NCBI GenBank assembly: GCA_017999915.1
Contig: JAGNKX010000008.1
Location: forward strand, 1 to 64,000
DNA from: Spirochaetota bacterium
GTDB taxonomy: Bacteria; Spirochaetota; UBA4802; UBA5550
DNA length: 64,000 nucleotides
Direction of reading: 5' to 3'
Shown: piece by piece, positions 53,006 through 61,973 of the stretch
How the letters are laid out: each line of letters starts with the position of its first letter
Numbering within the stretch: the stretch's first letter is position 1
Notes under the pieces: generated by a model
The model's input: the letters and a program-made list of their open reading frames with translations, nothing else
What the model was told of the DNA's origin: nothing
The model's database searches: none
Position numbers and translations under genes: made by a program

Positions 53006-53272
53006 ATGCAGGGAAGAACGCTCTATGTCGGGAATCTGAGTCTGTCTCTACGCAAGGAGAAATTGTTCGAGTTGTTTTCCGGGTACGGAAGCGTCCTCGA
53101 TGTGAAGATTGTCGGGGACAACGCCTTCGGATTCATTGAAATGTCCAGCACGGATGAGGCGGAAAACGCCAAAAAATCCTTGAACGGTTACGATCTGGAA
53201 GGACTTAAATTGAAAGTCGATGAGGCCCGTCCTAAAAACTACAGAAAGACCGGCGGACCCCGGCAGTACTGA
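53006..53272 (+). CDS. RRM RNA-binding protein, 88 aa
   Basis: A single RNA recognition motif: RNP2-like LYVGNLSLS at residues 6-14 and a degenerate RNP1 segment DNAFGFIEMS at about 44-53, then the AKKSLNGYDLEGLKLKVDEARPK end and a basic tail. Bacterial single-RRM proteins of this length (Rbp-like) bind mRNA or ribosomes, often under cold or stress. GGGAGAATGAG precedes the ATG. RNP1's usual Lys/Arg-Gly-Phe start is replaced by Asn-Ala-Phe, so RNA affinity may differ. Confidence 0.85.
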   Translation: MQGRTLYVGNLSLSLRKEKLFELFSGYGSVLDVKIVGDNAFGFIEMSSTDEAENAKKSLNGYDLEGLKLKVDEARPKNYRKTGGPRQY

Positions 53273-53664
53273 TCCGCTCCGTCTCTTCATTTCACCCGGG
53301 GTCGGCCCATAGTGCGAGGTGCCCAGGTTTCCGTATCCTGAGGCGCCCCCGGCACGGCTGATATCTAACGCTGCGCCCTATCCCGGTCCCAGGCTGATAA
53401 TAAAAAAAGCCATGTTCTTTTCGCGATATTGAAATCTTCGCCCGCCCCATCTATATTCCCGGCCCATGCCAGAACGGCTGTATAGGATCATCTCCCTGTA
53501 GGGGAAACCCCCTTTAAAAAATTAGTCGTTTTGACTACAGAATAATCGTTAAATCATTTGTTTGATATTTCTGAAAAATATATATTATTGTAACATGAAT
53601 GGAAATAGTACCTGTCGCGGTGTGGTGCGCGGTTACGCATAATCTTTTACGAGGGATACATGAT
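53273..53664. other. intergenic region before the chemoreceptor gene
   Basis: AGGGGAAACCCCCT near 53502-53515 with a following TTT/AAAAAA run is a possible terminator of the RRM gene. From about 53520 the sequence is AT-rich with no gene-like frame. A flagellar-type promoter was not identified. Confidence 0.35.
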
Positions 53665-55731
53665 ATGACAAAAATATCGATGAAAAGCCTGAAGGTGATA
53701 ATTTCCCTTATTGCCATTGTCGTTATAACCGTCCTTACGGTTATTCTTGTGGTGACATCCTACAATGTGGCTTACAGCGCCATCGAGAAGGCTTACATGA
53801 ACCAGGTCACGAATTTCAACAAGGAGATCGAGCGCAACCTGGTCGATTTCTATGAAACCGAGATCAAGAACGCCTCCTTCTTCGCGAAGTATCCGCCGGT
53901 CATAGACGCGGCTCGGGCCGGACGATACAATGAGATCCGTCCCCTCCTCGCACATTTTTTCAAGGAAAAGGGGATCTATGAGCAGATATTCGTCTCAACT
54001 GCGGAGCTTAATTCCCGCATCATGGTGTCGGCCGACGGAAAAGCCGATGGCATCAGGTGGGGGGAGATCCCGGTGTACGTTGAAAATGCCAGGAAAGCCC
54101 TCAAGGGCGAGATCCATGTGAGCGATATCGGCAAATCTCCTGCCACGGGACTGACGGTCCTGCTCATAACGGTGCCGATCATGGCGGACGGAAGAGTCGC
54201 CGGGATCCTGGGCCTGCCGGTGGACGTAGGCCCCTTCTCAAGGCGGCTGGTGAAGGAGGTGAAGATCGGGGACACCGGGTATCCGTTCATACTGAACTAT
54301 TCCGGGATGACCATCGCCCACCCGAATGAGGATAATATTTTCAAACTTGACGCCAACAAGTACGACTGGGGACAGAAGATGATGAAATCCCCCAGCGGCT
54401 CCATTATTTACTACGCATGGGAGGGAAAGGACAAGTTCCTCACCTTCGTGAAAAACGAGAAATACAAGTTCTACATCGCCACTTCCATGTATCTTTCCGA
54501 TATCAACGCAAACGCACGGTCCATGGCTCTCATCATGATCGTGCTGGGCCTCGCGGTCATCATCGCCAGCGCGGTGTTCATGTACCTGTTCATCGCCAAG
54601 CGCCTGGCGCCGCTGGACGAGTGCAAGGACGTCATGGCGTCCATGGCCCAGGGCGATCTCACCGTACGCTATCAGGGCGTTAACCGGGGCGACGAGATAG
54701 GCGACATATCGGACGCGATGAACAGGACGCTGGACCAGTTCGAGAAGGTCGTGTCGGAGATCATCGTGTCGTCCCAGAACCTCGCCCAGGCGGTGGAGCA
54801 GATCGCCAGCGGAAACCAGAACCTGTCGCAGCGCACCAGCGAGCAGGCGTCCGCCCTTGAGGAGATCGCGTCAACCCTCGAGGAGGCCACGGCGACCATC
54901 AACCAGAACGCTGAGAACGCCGACCGGGCGCAGGACCTCACCGACACGGGCGTGGCACAGTCCGTAGAGGGGAACCAGGTCGCCATGGAGGCGGTGAATT
55001 CCATCATCGACATGAACAATTCGAGCAAGAAGGTGGGCGAGATCATCGCCGTCATCAACGAGATCGCGTTCCAGACGAACCTGCTGGCCCTGAACGCCGC
55101 AGTCGAGGCGGCGCGGGCCGGAGAGCAGGGCCGGGGCTTCGCGGTCGTGGCCGGCGAGGTCCGCAACCTGGCGCAGCGCTCGGGCAACGCGGCCAAGGAG
55201 ATCGAGGCGCTCATCAGGGACACGGTGAACAAGGTCGACAGAAGCACCGACCTGGTGAACAGGACCGGCGAGGCCCTGAGCAAGATCGCCGAAGCGAGCA
55301 AGCACACGGCGAAGATCATAACCGAGATCGCGGCGGCCAGCCAGGAACAGAAGCAGGGAATGAACCAGATCAACAACGCCATCACGGAAATGGACAGCGC
55401 CACCCAGCAGAACGCCTCCCTCGTCGAGGAGACGGCATCAGCCAGCGAGGAGATGGCCAACCAGGCGCAGGAGCTTCTGAACATGGTGGGCCGCTTCAGG
55501 ATCGGCGATACCGTAACGGGCGAGGCCGAGAGCATGAAGCACCGCAATATCCATCTCTCCTTCGGAGGCAAGAAGGGGAAAGCGGCTGCCCCAAAGGCGG
55601 TTGCCGCGAAAAGATCCTCTGACGGAGACGGCAACGGCAGGGAAAAGACACCGGACGCGCCGTCCCCGGGGGCCGGCGACGAGGGCAAGCTCAAGACCAT
55701 CCTGAAAAGCGAGGGCTTTGAGGAATTTTAG
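53665..55731 (+). CDS. methyl-accepting chemotaxis protein, 688 aa
   Basis: TM1 (about residues 10-35), a dCache-like ligand domain (about 40-285), TM2 (about 290-310), HAMP ([27 protein letters not shown]), then the signalling rod with the hairpin tip [39 protein letters not shown]. Possible methylation sites lie on both arms. A C-terminal extension of about 70 residues is Gly/Lys/Ala-rich. GAGGGATACATG precedes the ATG. It passes attractant or repellent information to CheA for the flagellar motor. Confidence 0.93.
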   Translation: MTKISMKSLKVIISLIAIVVITVLTVILVVTSYNVAYSAIEKAYMNQVTNFNKEIERNLVDFYETEIKNASFFAKYPPVIDAARAGRYNEIRPLLAHFFKEKGIYEQIFVSTAELNSRIMVSADGKADGIRWGEIPVYVENARKALKGEIHVSDIGKSPATGLTVLLITVPIMADGRVAGILGLPVDVGPFSRRLVKEVKIGDTGYPFILNYSGMTIAHPNEDNIFKLDANKYDWGQKMMKSPSGSIIYYAWEGKDKFLTFVKNEKYKFYIATSMYLSDINANARSMALIMIVLGLAVIIASAVFMYLFIAKRLAPLDECKDVMASMAQGDLTVRYQGVNRGDEIGDISDAMNRTLDQFEKVVSEIIVSSQNLAQAVEQIASGNQNLSQRTSEQASALEEIASTLEEATATINQNAENADRAQDLTDTGVAQSVEGNQVAMEAVNSIIDMNNSSKKVGEIIAVINEIAFQTNLLALNAAVEAARAGEQGRGFAVVAGEVRNLAQRSGNAAKEIEALIRDTVNKVDRSTDLVNRTGEALSKIAEASKHTAKIITEIAAASQEQKQGMNQINNAITEMDSATQQNASLVEETASASEEMANQAQELLNMVGRFRIGDTVTGEAESMKHRNIHLSFGGKKGKAAAPKAVAAKRSSDGDGNGREKTPDAPSPGAGDEGKLKTILKSEGFEEF

Positions 55732-55789
55732 CATGCCCTGCGGACTATAATACTCCCATAGAAAACGCGGAAAAGGTTTTTCACATGAC

Positions 55790-55817
55790 GGGCGGGCCCC
55801 CATAGGGCCCGCCCTTT
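55790..55817 (+). terminator. terminator of the chemoreceptor gene
   Basis: GGGCGGGCCC (55790-55799) pairs perfectly with GGGCCCGCCC (55805-55814) around a 5-base loop, then TTTCGTT. Confidence 0.75.
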
Positions 55818-56010
55818 CGTTGCGGCATGGGCGCGGGGACTCACTGCGGGGCAGGGGTAAGGAAAATTTCCCGACCGGATCGATAAAGATGGATGACAGG
55901 GGCGCATTTACCGTGTATATTGACCCCAGGGGGTCTGCCGCAGTTGACCTCCGCGGATGAGCCTGGACGGCGCGGAACGGGGCGCATTATCACTACCATG
56001 GGGGTAAGAG

Positions 56011-57348
56011 ATGAAAAAACTATGGGCGGCTCTCTTCACGGCATCGCTCTTGTTCTACATGGCCTGTTCGGACAGCAACTCGGGCAATGCCAAAGATGAT
56101 ACGATAAAATACCTCACCTACGGCATCGTGTATTATTCGGCCATCTGGCAGAAGGTCACCGTTGCCGATGTTCCCGGTTTTTCCTTTACCAACACGGATG
56201 GCCAGAGCCTGACGCCCAGCTGCTCCTGCCCGCCGTCCTATGAGGCCACGAACAATAAGACAACGACCTACAATCCGGAGTTTGCCTTCTTCGTCAGGAG
56301 GGGATCGTCCAATAACCTGCTCATATTCTTCATGGGGGGCGGCGCCTGCTGGGACATCACCAACTGCGCGTACAATCACACTTACAGCGGCCAGCTCATC
56401 GAATCGAACCTGCTCCTGGGCATGGGCGCCACCGGCTCCCTCGGAGGGCAGGGAGTGGGGGGCATCGTGGACACGTCCAATGCGAATAATCCCTTCAAAG
56501 ACTGGACCATGGTGTGGATACCCTACTGCACGGCCGACCTCGGCATGGGCCAGAAGGATTACACCTATCCCGAGGATTACGGCACGGCGTATCCCGGTGG
56601 TGTGACCATTCGCCACCGGGGCCTGGTGAACGTGAAGATGGTGCTCCAGTGGCTGCAGACCAATATAACGACCCCGCCGGACAAGCTCTTTGTCACCGGC
56701 TCCAGCGCCGGAAGCTACTCGGCCATGCTGGCATTCCCGCTGATACGGGATGTATTCAGTTCAACATCCACAAAGGCCTATGTGCTGGGGGACGCGGGAG
56801 AAGGCGTGGCTGGAGAATATGATCCCGATGGAGCCGGCGGTACGGCGGCTGTACCGTTCATGCAGGTTGTTGAAAATATATGGGGCCTGCAGTTAGACCG
56901 GATGGGAACCAAGTTCTCGGGTAAAACCGTGGCTACTTATAATTATAATTACAATGAAATAGTGAAGGCCATTGTTGATTTTTATCCCAACGACCGTTTT
57001 GCCCAGTACACGACCATGTGGGACAAAACACAGGTGTGGTTTTATTACATCCAGAAGGATAATAATATACATTCACCTGACCAATGGGGAGCGGAGGAAA
57101 ATGCTGACCCTGGAGAGAGTATTTCAACAGAATGGAAAAACCTCATGCTGACTAACATTGATATTGCCGGTGACAACTACTGGTATTACATCGGCCCCGG
57201 TAAGGACCATACTATAGATCTTAGGCCGAGATTTTATACTGAAACATCACAGGGCGTTTATTTCTTTGACTGGGTCACATCCTTTGTGAATGATGAACTG
57301 ACAATTAATGATAATAAGGTCTGCACAGATTGTCCCTTTGTGCCTTGA
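56011..57348 (+). CDS. pectinacetylesterase/Notum-like lipoprotein, 445 aa
   Basis: Lipoprotein signal with lipobox FYMAC (Cys19). The alpha/beta-hydrolase body has the family's LLIFFMGGGACWDITNC oxyanion block, WIPYCTADLG, nucleophile GSSAGSYSAM, and a later Asp/His half (PGKDHTIDL). Eukaryotic relatives hydrolyse pectin acetyl groups or palmitoleoyl from Wnt. In bacteria the substrate is unknown, perhaps plant or surface polysaccharide or a lipid. It should sit in the outer membrane or periplasm. A ribosome site AAGAG is weak. Transcribed alone. Confidence 0.86.
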   Translation: MKKLWAALFTASLLFYMACSDSNSGNAKDDTIKYLTYGIVYYSAIWQKVTVADVPGFSFTNTDGQSLTPSCSCPPSYEATNNKTTTYNPEFAFFVRRGSSNNLLIFFMGGGACWDITNCAYNHTYSGQLIESNLLLGMGATGSLGGQGVGGIVDTSNANNPFKDWTMVWIPYCTADLGMGQKDYTYPEDYGTAYPGGVTIRHRGLVNVKMVLQWLQTNITTPPDKLFVTGSSAGSYSAMLAFPLIRDVFSSTSTKAYVLGDAGEGVAGEYDPDGAGGTAAVPFMQVVENIWGLQLDRMGTKFSGKTVATYNYNYNEIVKAIVDFYPNDRFAQYTTMWDKTQVWFYYIQKDNNIHSPDQWGAEENADPGESISTEWKNLMLTNIDIAGDNYWYYIGPGKDHTIDLRPRFYTETSQGVYFFDWVTSFVNDELTINDNKVCTDCPFVP

Positions 57349-57442
57349 TCAAAAAAGATGTCTCATAAATACTGCTGATTAGAAAGCGGGAGGATCATCC
57401 TTCCCTTTTTTATACCCGCGTCAGGGATGACGCGGGAGGCGT

Positions 57443-57568
57443 ACCCTCATCCCCCGGCCCCTTCTCCCATTTAGAATGGTAGAAAGGAGAAGGGGGGCGT
57501 TGAAAAAGTCGTTAAAGCGGAAACCCTCTCCTTTTTAAGGAGAGGGTGCGCGGAGCGCGGGTGAGGGT
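57443..57568. repeat. nested intergenic inverted repeat (family copy)
   Basis: ACCCTCATCCCCCGGCCCCT opens, and GCGGGTGAGGGT closes. CCTTCTCCCATT, GAAAGGAGAAGG, CCCTCTCCTTTT and AAGGAGAGGG lie in between, in the order of the copy at 14262. Confidence 0.72.
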
Positions 57569-57573
57569 AAAAC

Positions 57574-57760
57574 ATCCGCCCGCAGGGCGGATACTGATAG
57601 GCGATTGTTGTCTGAGGCTGCACAGAGCGAAGCGAATGCAGCCGAGTTAATCGCCAAGCCCGTCGCGGCGTTTGAGCGACCGGGAGGGAGGAGCGCGAGG
57701 CCGCCTTTATCTCGACTTCCTGTCGAGTGGCGGCAGGCGGGCTTCCTGCCCGCTCGATGT
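57574..57760. repeat. second hairpin-rich intergenic element
   Basis: Consecutive inverted repeats: ATCCGCCC/GGGCGGAT (57574-57581/57585-57592), GGCGATT/AATCGCC (57600-57606/57649-57655) enclosing GGCTGCA/TGCAGCC (57616-57622/57637-57643), CTCGAC/GTCGAG (57711-57716/57722-57727), and GCGGGC/GCCCGC (57737-57742/57748-57753). It is similar in style, not in sequence, to the element at 2811. Confidence 0.5.
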
Positions 57761-57795
57761 CGGCCGCGAAGGCCTTCATCCTCGCAAAAAATAAC

Positions 57796-58329
57796 CTACT
57801 CATATTTTGTCTTTTCCAGATTCTTCAACCGCGTCCGCTCCCCGAAATTTTCCAGTGAGAGGAGGTGCCGCTCGGCGCGGAAAACGATGGCGAAGCCGCA
57901 GAGGAACACGCAGTTGCGGAGGATGAGCCAGGGAGTGACGTTCTCGGAGATGTTGATGCCCAGGAGCCCCAGCTGGAAGCAGCCGCACTCGAAGCTCCGG
58001 CCCCGGGCCACGTTGACCGATATGAAGGCGATGAAGGCGGTCATGAGGAGGAAGGCGACGGCCGCGGAGGCCCGCACCTTGACGCCGATGAGAAGGCAGA
58101 GCCCCAGGATCAGCTCCAGCGACGGAACGTATGAGGCGGCGTAGGGGACCAGCGCCTCCGGGAGAATGTCATAGCGGGCCACGATGAGCCCGAAGGACGC
58201 CGGGTCTGTCAGCTTGACCGCGCCGGTGAAGGCCAGCATGGCCCCGAGGGCTACCCGTAGTATCACCGTGACCCTGTTGCCGTAGAGGGCGCCATTCAGG
58301 GCCTTCCTGAGGCCGCTTTCATTTCCCAT
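57796..58329 (-). CDS. MauE/DoxX-like membrane protein, 177 aa
   Basis: Four membrane helices with the MauE/DoxX layout: ILRVALGAMLAFTGAVKLTDPASFGLIVARYDILPEALVPYAASYVPSLELILGLCLLIGVKVRASAAVAFLLMTAFIAFISVNVARG, then CGCFQ near the third to fourth loop. MauE-type proteins help form or transfer disulfides for periplasmic partners. Here the adjacent rhodanese-domain protein hints at sulfur or thiol chemistry. Its start overlaps the rhodanese gene by 11 bp. Confidence 0.83.
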   Translation of the reverse strand: MGNESGLRKALNGALYGNRVTVILRVALGAMLAFTGAVKLTDPASFGLIVARYDILPEALVPYAASYVPSLELILGLCLLIGVKVRASAAVAFLLMTAFIAFISVNVARGRSFECGCFQLGLLGINISENVTPWLILRNCVFLCGFAIVFRAERHLLSLENFGERTRLKNLEKTKYE

Positions 58330-58816
58330 CCCGCTTCTCCCCGTCGACGGGGTATCCCTTCGATTTCCATTCCGGGATCCCCTGTTCGAGTATGTATATG
58401 GTCCTGCCGTATCCCCGCTTACGGATAACCTCCGCCAGCATGGCCGAGGCGCCGCAGGCGGGACCGTCGCAGTAGATCACCGCTTCCACCGGCTTATCGA
58501 GGATGGAGTAATCGGCCTTCCCCTTTCCCTCGGCCGCGTCCAGGGCGGGCATGTTAAGGGCGCCCCTGATGCGGGCCCGGTCGTATTCATCTTTCTCCCT
58601 GGCGTCGATGAAGAGGGCCCCGGCGTCATGCTTGATCTTCGCCTCGGCCGCGGATATGGCCACGATCTTACGGGCTTCGAGGGCCTGCCTGCCTGCCAGG
58701 ACGAAGCCGCGCGGATGAAGCAGGTTCACGCACAGGCCGGCGGCGCCTGCCATGACAAGAATGACGGCCATGTCTTTAACGAGGCGCCGTGTTTTACGCT
58801 TATCACTGACTGACAT
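58319..58816 (-). CDS. membrane-anchored rhodanese-domain protein, 165 aa
   Basis: An N-terminal helix (MAVILVMAGAAGLCVNLL) anchors a rhodanese domain (about residues 45-155): ISAAEAKIKHDAGALFIDAREKDEYDRARIRGALNMP, and active-site loop IYCDGPACGASA in which the first Cys is the likely sulfur carrier. It may transfer sulfane sulfur or act as a thiol sensor on the periplasmic side. It overlaps the HD-GYP gene by 14 bp and the MauE gene by 11 bp, so the three are co-translated. Confidence 0.85.
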   Translation of the reverse strand: MSVSDKRKTRRLVKDMAVILVMAGAAGLCVNLLHPRGFVLAGRQALEARKIVAISAAEAKIKHDAGALFIDAREKDEYDRARIRGALNMPALDAAEGKGKADYSILDKPVEAVIYCDGPACGASAMLAEVIRKRGYGRTIYILEQGIPEWKSKGYPVDGEKRDGK

Positions 58817-60881
58817 TGTCCTCCATGTATCGCTTGAACGCGTCGGTGTTTATTTTTTCGTAAATCCTTTTATCGATGAAGAGCTCCACCAGGTCCCGGT
58901 CAAGGACCCATTTTTCAGCTTCCTCGCGCAGTATCTTCAGCACCCGGTCCCGGGGCAAGGCCTTTTTATAGGGGCGGTCGCTCGCGACCAGGGCGTCGTA
59001 GATGTCGGCGATGGCCATGATCCGGGACTGGAGGAGGGTGCTCTCGCGGCCGGCGAGGCCGTCCGGGTACCCCGTGCCGTCCAGCTTTTCATGGTGCCGC
59101 AGGGCGATCTCCGGGATGTTCCGGTATTCCGGCGGCCAGGGGATCTTGCTCACGAAGGAGTGGGTATGGAGCACGTGGCTTTCGATCTCCTTGCGCTCCA
59201 TCGGGTTCAGGCTTCCCCTCCGGATAGAGAGGTTCAGTATGTCGAAGGGCGATATGACCAGGAGCCTGCCGCCGCCCACGTTAAGGCACTCGATCCCGTC
59301 TATCTCGCTCGATATCCGCTCCAGCGTCTCCTCCGGGTTCTGATCCACTACCGCCGGCTCGTTCATTTCAGAGAGCTTCTGCTTAATTTCCATGATCCTG
59401 TCAAGCTTGAATTTTTTCTCATCCCGGAGCTCCTCGAATGCGGCGAAGGAGTTCTCATCCTTCTTCATCTCCTTCAGCAGCTCGGCTTCCCTGGCGGAAA
59501 ACTGCAGCTCGATGAAACGGTAGAGGTAGTTGAGGCGCAGGCAGAGATTGTCGAAGTCCTTGGGATAAAGCTTTTTTTCCTTCTTGAAGACCGAGAGGTC
59601 GATGTAGACCTTGCCGAAATCGTGGAGCAGCGCCGCGAGCTCGATCTCCTTGATCTGCGTATCGGTGAAATGAAAATCCTTGAGATATCCCTCGCTCACT
59701 TCGTTGACGGCCCGTGCCATGGCCGTGCAGATGTCCGCCACCCGGAAGGAATGGCCGGACGTGGCCGGGTCCCGCGACTCGATGGCGGAGACGGACGCCT
59801 TCACGAACTCCTCGAACTGGTTCTGGATCTGCATGATCATGCGGTTGTTCTCGATGGCGATCGCCGCCTGTCCCGCCACCGCCTCCATGAGGCTGTCGTA
59901 CTTGTTGTTGAAGATGACGACGTGGCGGTCGAAGTCTTCCGGCGTCTCCAGCTTGATGGTGAAGGCCTCGTAGGCCCCGTCGCTGACCATTTCCGGGTTT
60001 TCCTTGCAGTTGATGAGCTGTATGACGCCGATGACCTCGTCCACGTGGTTCTTCATCGGCACCACCAGCATGGAGCGGCTCCGGTAATGGTTCTTCCTGT
60101 CAAAGGAGAGGTTGAAGGAATAGGGCGCGTCCGGCGGCAGGTTGTAAGCGTCGGAGATGTTCAGGACCTGGCCGGTGACCGCGACGTATCCCGATATCGA
60201 TTTCTTGTCCATGGGAAGGACCATTTCCTCCAGGGGGATGTCGCGGGAAAAGGTATGGGAATACTTGAAGCGAAGGCGCATCTTCCCCTCCTCGTCCTGC
60301 TCCACCAGGAAGATGCTGCCGGCGTCGGCCCCGGTGATCCGCTTGCTCAGGAAGAGGAAGAGCCGGAGGAGCTTGTCCTGGTCCTTTTCGGTCGACAGGG
60401 CGCGGCCCATGTTGATCAGGTCTTCCTGGTCTTTCTTCGTATCGATGAGCCGGGCGAGGTACGTCTCCTGGAGGGAGCGGTTGACGTAGAGCTCGTTGAT
60501 GACGGCGAAGGTCCTGCGCACGATGAAGGCAAATTCCGGGGCGGAGACCGGGTGGTGCCGGAAGTCTGATATTTCCCTCAGGTTCTCGAAGTGGAGCTCC
60601 CTGACCGATTCCTCGGGGCCGAATATGATGAACTGGTAGGTGATATCCGTGAAGGGAAGCACGCTCAGGAGCTTGTTCAGGTCCATGTACTCGTCATAGT
60701 GAAGGAATATGACCGCCAGAATATGGGTGTCGCTGACGTTGTCGATGAAGTCCTGGATGTCCTTGCCGATGTTGGCGGATTCCAGGATCGTGTAATCGTG
60801 CTCCTCCGGGATAGAGAGGAACGGCCGGGCCTTGTGGGAAATAAGGACGATGCTTTTGTTTCGTATCTGCAAAAGATCCAT
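58803..60881 (-). CDS. GAF plus HD-GYP cyclic-di-GMP phosphodiesterase-like protein, 692 aa
   Basis: Residues 1-130 look like a degenerate receiver (SIVLISHKARPFLSIPEEHD). A GAF domain covers about 155-330, and an HD-GYP output covers about 365-680 with SGHSFRVADI, LLHDFGKVYID, LRHHEKLDGTGYPDGL. About 130 residues inserted between HDFGK and HHEK form an extra coiled region (YLYRFIELQFSAREAELLKEMKKDENSF). The expected task is cleaving c-di-GMP on a cytoplasmic signal bound by GAF. First gene of the minus-strand operon with rhodanese and MauE genes. Confidence 0.88.
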   Translation of the reverse strand: MDLLQIRNKSIVLISHKARPFLSIPEEHDYTILESANIGKDIQDFIDNVSDTHILAVIFLHYDEYMDLNKLLSVLPFTDITYQFIIFGPEESVRELHFENLREISDFRHHPVSAPEFAFIVRRTFAVINELYVNRSLQETYLARLIDTKKDQEDLINMGRALSTEKDQDKLLRLFLFLSKRITGADAGSIFLVEQDEEGKMRLRFKYSHTFSRDIPLEEMVLPMDKKSISGYVAVTGQVLNISDAYNLPPDAPYSFNLSFDRKNHYRSRSMLVVPMKNHVDEVIGVIQLINCKENPEMVSDGAYEAFTIKLETPEDFDRHVVIFNNKYDSLMEAVAGQAAIAIENNRMIMQIQNQFEEFVKASVSAIESRDPATSGHSFRVADICTAMARAVNEVSEGYLKDFHFTDTQIKEIELAALLHDFGKVYIDLSVFKKEKKLYPKDFDNLCLRLNYLYRFIELQFSAREAELLKEMKKDENSFAAFEELRDEKKFKLDRIMEIKQKLSEMNEPAVVDQNPEETLERISSEIDGIECLNVGGGRLLVISPFDILNLSIRRGSLNPMERKEIESHVLHTHSFVSKIPWPPEYRNIPEIALRHHEKLDGTGYPDGLAGRESTLLQSRIMAIADIYDALVASDRPYKKALPRDRVLKILREEAEKWVLDRDLVELFIDKRIYEKINTDAFKRYMEDNVSQ

Positions 60882-61105
60882 ACATGAATCACCCGTATTG
60901 TGCCATCATGATCAAACATTTTTTAAAAGGCGTCAATGATAATTTTCATCACTGCCACAGCCTTTCCATGGACGATTATTATGTCGTTAACGACCGCCCA
61001 TGTCATGGCTGCTGCGGATGAATAATACTTGACAGGCGCGCTTTTTATTGTAGACGAATTATTGCCTTTGTCGCATTCTCTGTGAATCGACCGGCGCGCT
61101 ATACC

Positions 61106-61951
61106 ATGAGCGATGTAATGAAAATAAATATCCACCAGACCCTGGAGGAGATCGGCGAGGCCGTCATGGCGGCCCTTGCTTACAAGCGCTATTCCCTGGA
61201 CCACCTGGAGAGGGTCATGTCGGCCATCGATGATCTCATGATGAACCCCTCCAACCGGAAGGAGTGCGAAAACCACCTGCGGTCATCGGGAACCAATTAT
61301 GTCCTTTTTTTCCTTTCCAACATCCTCTATAACCTGAAGCAGCGGGGCCAGCTGGTCCTCTCGGAAGAGGTCATGAAATGGCTCGGCAGCGTGTGGAAGA
61401 ACTTTCTCAAGCGCAACAGGGCCTACCAGGAGACGTTCCCCGGCATCGATGAATACCGCATCAAGATGCGGAAGTATTATCCAGCCGGCGGCACCTTCAT
61501 CAGCCAGATCGACAACGTCAACCTTGTCAGGGACGACTTCGTCGCCGACACGGAATCGGAGGAGAGCCCCATCCGCAGGCTGGAGCGCTTTTATGCGGCC
61601 GCGTGGGACATCCTGAGCGCCATGAAACCGAGCTATTTCTTCCTCCTCGATTATCACTACGAGAAAAAGATGACCACCGGCGTAGATTCGAAAGAGGCGG
61701 TGGCCCTGGAGGCGGGAGGGCTCACGAAGTTCGGCCATGTCAATTACACCTACGCGGACATCGCCGTCCTGATCTGCCAGTGCCTGGGGATCCTGGAGGC
61801 GGCATACCTCATTTTAAAGAAGAAAAAAATGCAGCGGCGCCTCGTGAACGTCAACGGGAAGCAGAAGTTCCTCACGACGCCGGAGATCTATAACCTCTAC
61901 CTCGACAAATTCAACGCCATGAAGAAGGAGCTGACGAACCTGAACAAATAG
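61106..61951 (+). CDS. cytoplasmic protein of unknown function, 281 aa
   Basis: No signal peptide and no known domain. A helical N-terminus (HQTLEEIGEAVMAALAYKRYSLDHLERVMSAIDDLMM), a YNLKQRGQLVLSEEVMKWLGSVWKNFLKR stretch, and a basic C-terminus with LILKKKKMQRRLVNVNGKQKF. TTGACA at 61029-61034 is a possible promoter. It sits 22 bp before the cNMP-phosphatase and probably forms a functional pair. The frame is open upstream to a GTG at 61082; the ATG at 61106 is a choice without a strong ribosome site. Confidence 0.65.
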   Translation: MSDVMKINIHQTLEEIGEAVMAALAYKRYSLDHLERVMSAIDDLMMNPSNRKECENHLRSSGTNYVLFFLSNILYNLKQRGQLVLSEEVMKWLGSVWKNFLKRNRAYQETFPGIDEYRIKMRKYYPAGGTFISQIDNVNLVRDDFVADTESEESPIRRLERFYAAAWDILSAMKPSYFFLLDYHYEKKMTTGVDSKEAVALEAGGLTKFGHVNYTYADIAVLICQCLGILEAAYLILKKKKMQRRLVNVNGKQKFLTTPEIYNLYLDKFNAMKKELTNLNK

Positions 61952-61973
61952 TTCCGGCCCGCCACCGAGACCC

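Noticed and set aside
58752-60569. A 605-codon plus-strand frame opposite the HD-GYP gene
   Set aside because: The plus-strand frame has no motif while the minus strand carries GAF and HD-GYP residues.
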